Below, piece after piece: positions 63,272 through 64,000 of a stretch of 64,000 bases of DNA. The notes beneath the pieces are model-generated. The model did no database searches, had not been told where the DNA came from, and worked only from the letters and a program-made list of their open reading frames with translations. How positions within the stretch are numbered: position 1 is the stretch's first letter; each line of letters opens with the position of its first letter. The translations under genes and the position numbers were made by a program. The stretch covers positions 62,001-126,000 of the forward strand of contig NZ_JAHLQL010000006.1 in NCBI RefSeq assembly GCF_018919175.1, read 5' to 3'. The stretch comes from Clostridium simiarum. GTDB lineage: Bacteria; Bacillota; Clostridia; Clostridiales; Clostridiaceae.

Positions 63272-63901
63272 GTGAATTTAGACAGTATTATATTTGATTT
63301 AGATGGTACTTTGTGGGATTCCACACAGGGAGTTATGGAATCTTTTAATAAAACAATAAGTAAGTACAATGAAGTGAAAGACAAGCTAACAATAGAGGAT
63401 ATAAAAGGTATTATGGGCCTTTGTATAGAGGATATTGCTCTAAGGTTTTTCCCTTATTTAGATAAGGAAAAAGGGCTTGAAATAATTAAATGCTGTTGTG
63501 AGGAAGAGTGTGGCCATTTAGAAAACAAAGGTGGAATTTTATATGATGGTTTAGAGGAAACTCTAAAAAAATTAGCTAGTACACATAAACTATTTATTGT
63601 TAGTAATTGTCAATGTGGTTATATAGAGGCATTTTTTAAGGCACATGGGTTAAGTAAATATTTCAAGGATTATGAAAATCCAGGTAGAACAGGACTTACT
63701 AAAGGTGAAAATATAAAACTAATAATAGAGAGAAACAATTTAAAAAGTCCAATATATGTTGGAGATACTGATGGGGATTTAAAGGCAGCAAGATTTGCCT
63801 CAATACCTTTTATTTATGCAAGATACGGTTTTGGAGAAGTTACAGGATATGATTATGCAATTGATAGCTTTAAGGAACTTTATAAAATAATAATGCCTTA
63901 A
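63272..63901 (+). CDS. HAD-family hydrolase (phosphoglycolate phosphatase-like)
   Basis: A 209-aa HAD phosphatase with motif I FDLDGTLWDS, motif II VSNCQ, a lysine region near TKGENIKL and motif III YVGDTDGDLKAA. The helical cap of about 60 residues fits the phosphoglycolate phosphatase/Gph group. The GTG start follows TTGGAGGAAGAGTA. The natural substrate is unknown. Confidence 0.92.
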   Translation: MNLDSIIFDLDGTLWDSTQGVMESFNKTISKYNEVKDKLTIEDIKGIMGLCIEDIALRFFPYLDKEKGLEIIKCCCEEECGHLENKGGILYDGLEETLKKLASTHKLFIVSNCQCGYIEAFFKAHGLSKYFKDYENPGRTGLTKGENIKLIIERNNLKSPIYVGDTDGDLKAARFASIPFIYARYGFGEVTGYDYAIDSFKELYKIIMP

Positions 63902-64000
63902 AATCCATATAGTTAAAAGGGAATAAGTTTAGATACTAGAAAAGATATATTAAGGAGAATATTTTATATGGACTAAAGCTTTTATAAATATAAATATTAA

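Noticed and set aside
1..64000. tRNA or rRNA genes
   Set aside because: I saw no cloverleaf-like or conserved rRNA sequence in the intergenic regions I read; a tRNAscan or Rfam run would settle it.

Overview
The window is low-GC, AT-rich DNA with strong AGGAGG-type ribosome binding sites, frequent GTG and TTG starts, RNase J, a SigI/RsgI pair, a LysM-GH18 spore-cortex-type enzyme and many chemotaxis and ABC proteins. This fits a spore-forming anaerobic Clostridium-type Firmicute; I cannot name the species. Most genes are chromosomal and interspersed with decayed genes (EAL, GNAT and IS3 remnants, and a frameshifted gene behind a riboswitch).

Layout. 1-3.0 kb: end of an arsenic resistance operon (arsA, arsC, acr3). 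3.4-5.2 kb: monocistronic RNase J. 6-7.7 kb: chemoreceptor. 8.2-12.3 kb: cobalamin riboswitch, a decayed gene and a BtuFCD-like importer. 12.4-19.9 kb: a Fur-box-headed locus with an ECF importer (S, T and double-ATPase A), an AraC regulator and two exporter-fold ABC proteins; I read it as an iron-siderophore (YbtPQ-type) uptake locus. 20.2-23.2 kb: TraX-like membrane protein and a two-component system. 23.6-25.6 kb: second chemoreceptor. 26-29.4 kb: small enzymes (GNATs, a serine hydrolase, a histidine phosphatase). 29.6-32.9 kb: surface and secreted proteins, including a beta-propeller lectin-like repeat protein. 33.2-39.8 kb: a RiPP locus with three near-identical precursor peptide genes ending in an NCACKG-type core, a radical SAM/SPASM maturase and two ABC transporters, next to a truncated XRE regulator. 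40-50.6 kb: assorted small genes (HutD, holin-like membrane protein, MBL fold, GNATs, Lrp, MATE, LysM-GH18). 51.1-59.7 kb: a [NiFe]-hydrogenase operon (cytochrome b5-like protein, small and large subunits, protease, a HypA-like protein without its zinc domain, HypF, HypC, HypD, HypE). 59.8-62.8 kb: sigI-rsgI and a divergent gene for a secreted coiled-coil protein, apparently joined by matching SigI-type promoters. 63.3-63.9 kb: a HAD phosphatase.

The most unusual structural signal is a family of tandem hairpin modules at three places (23.34-23.56, 50.62-51.00 and 58.25-58.64 kb). Each module has outer TAAGC/GCTTA ends and an inner stem closed by a 3-nt loop. The stem sequences differ between copies while pairing is kept by compensating changes. 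Two of the arrays bracket most of the hydrogenase operon, and one overlaps the hypD stop codon. I do not recognise this repeat family. The second main candidate for an undescribed system is the RiPP locus.
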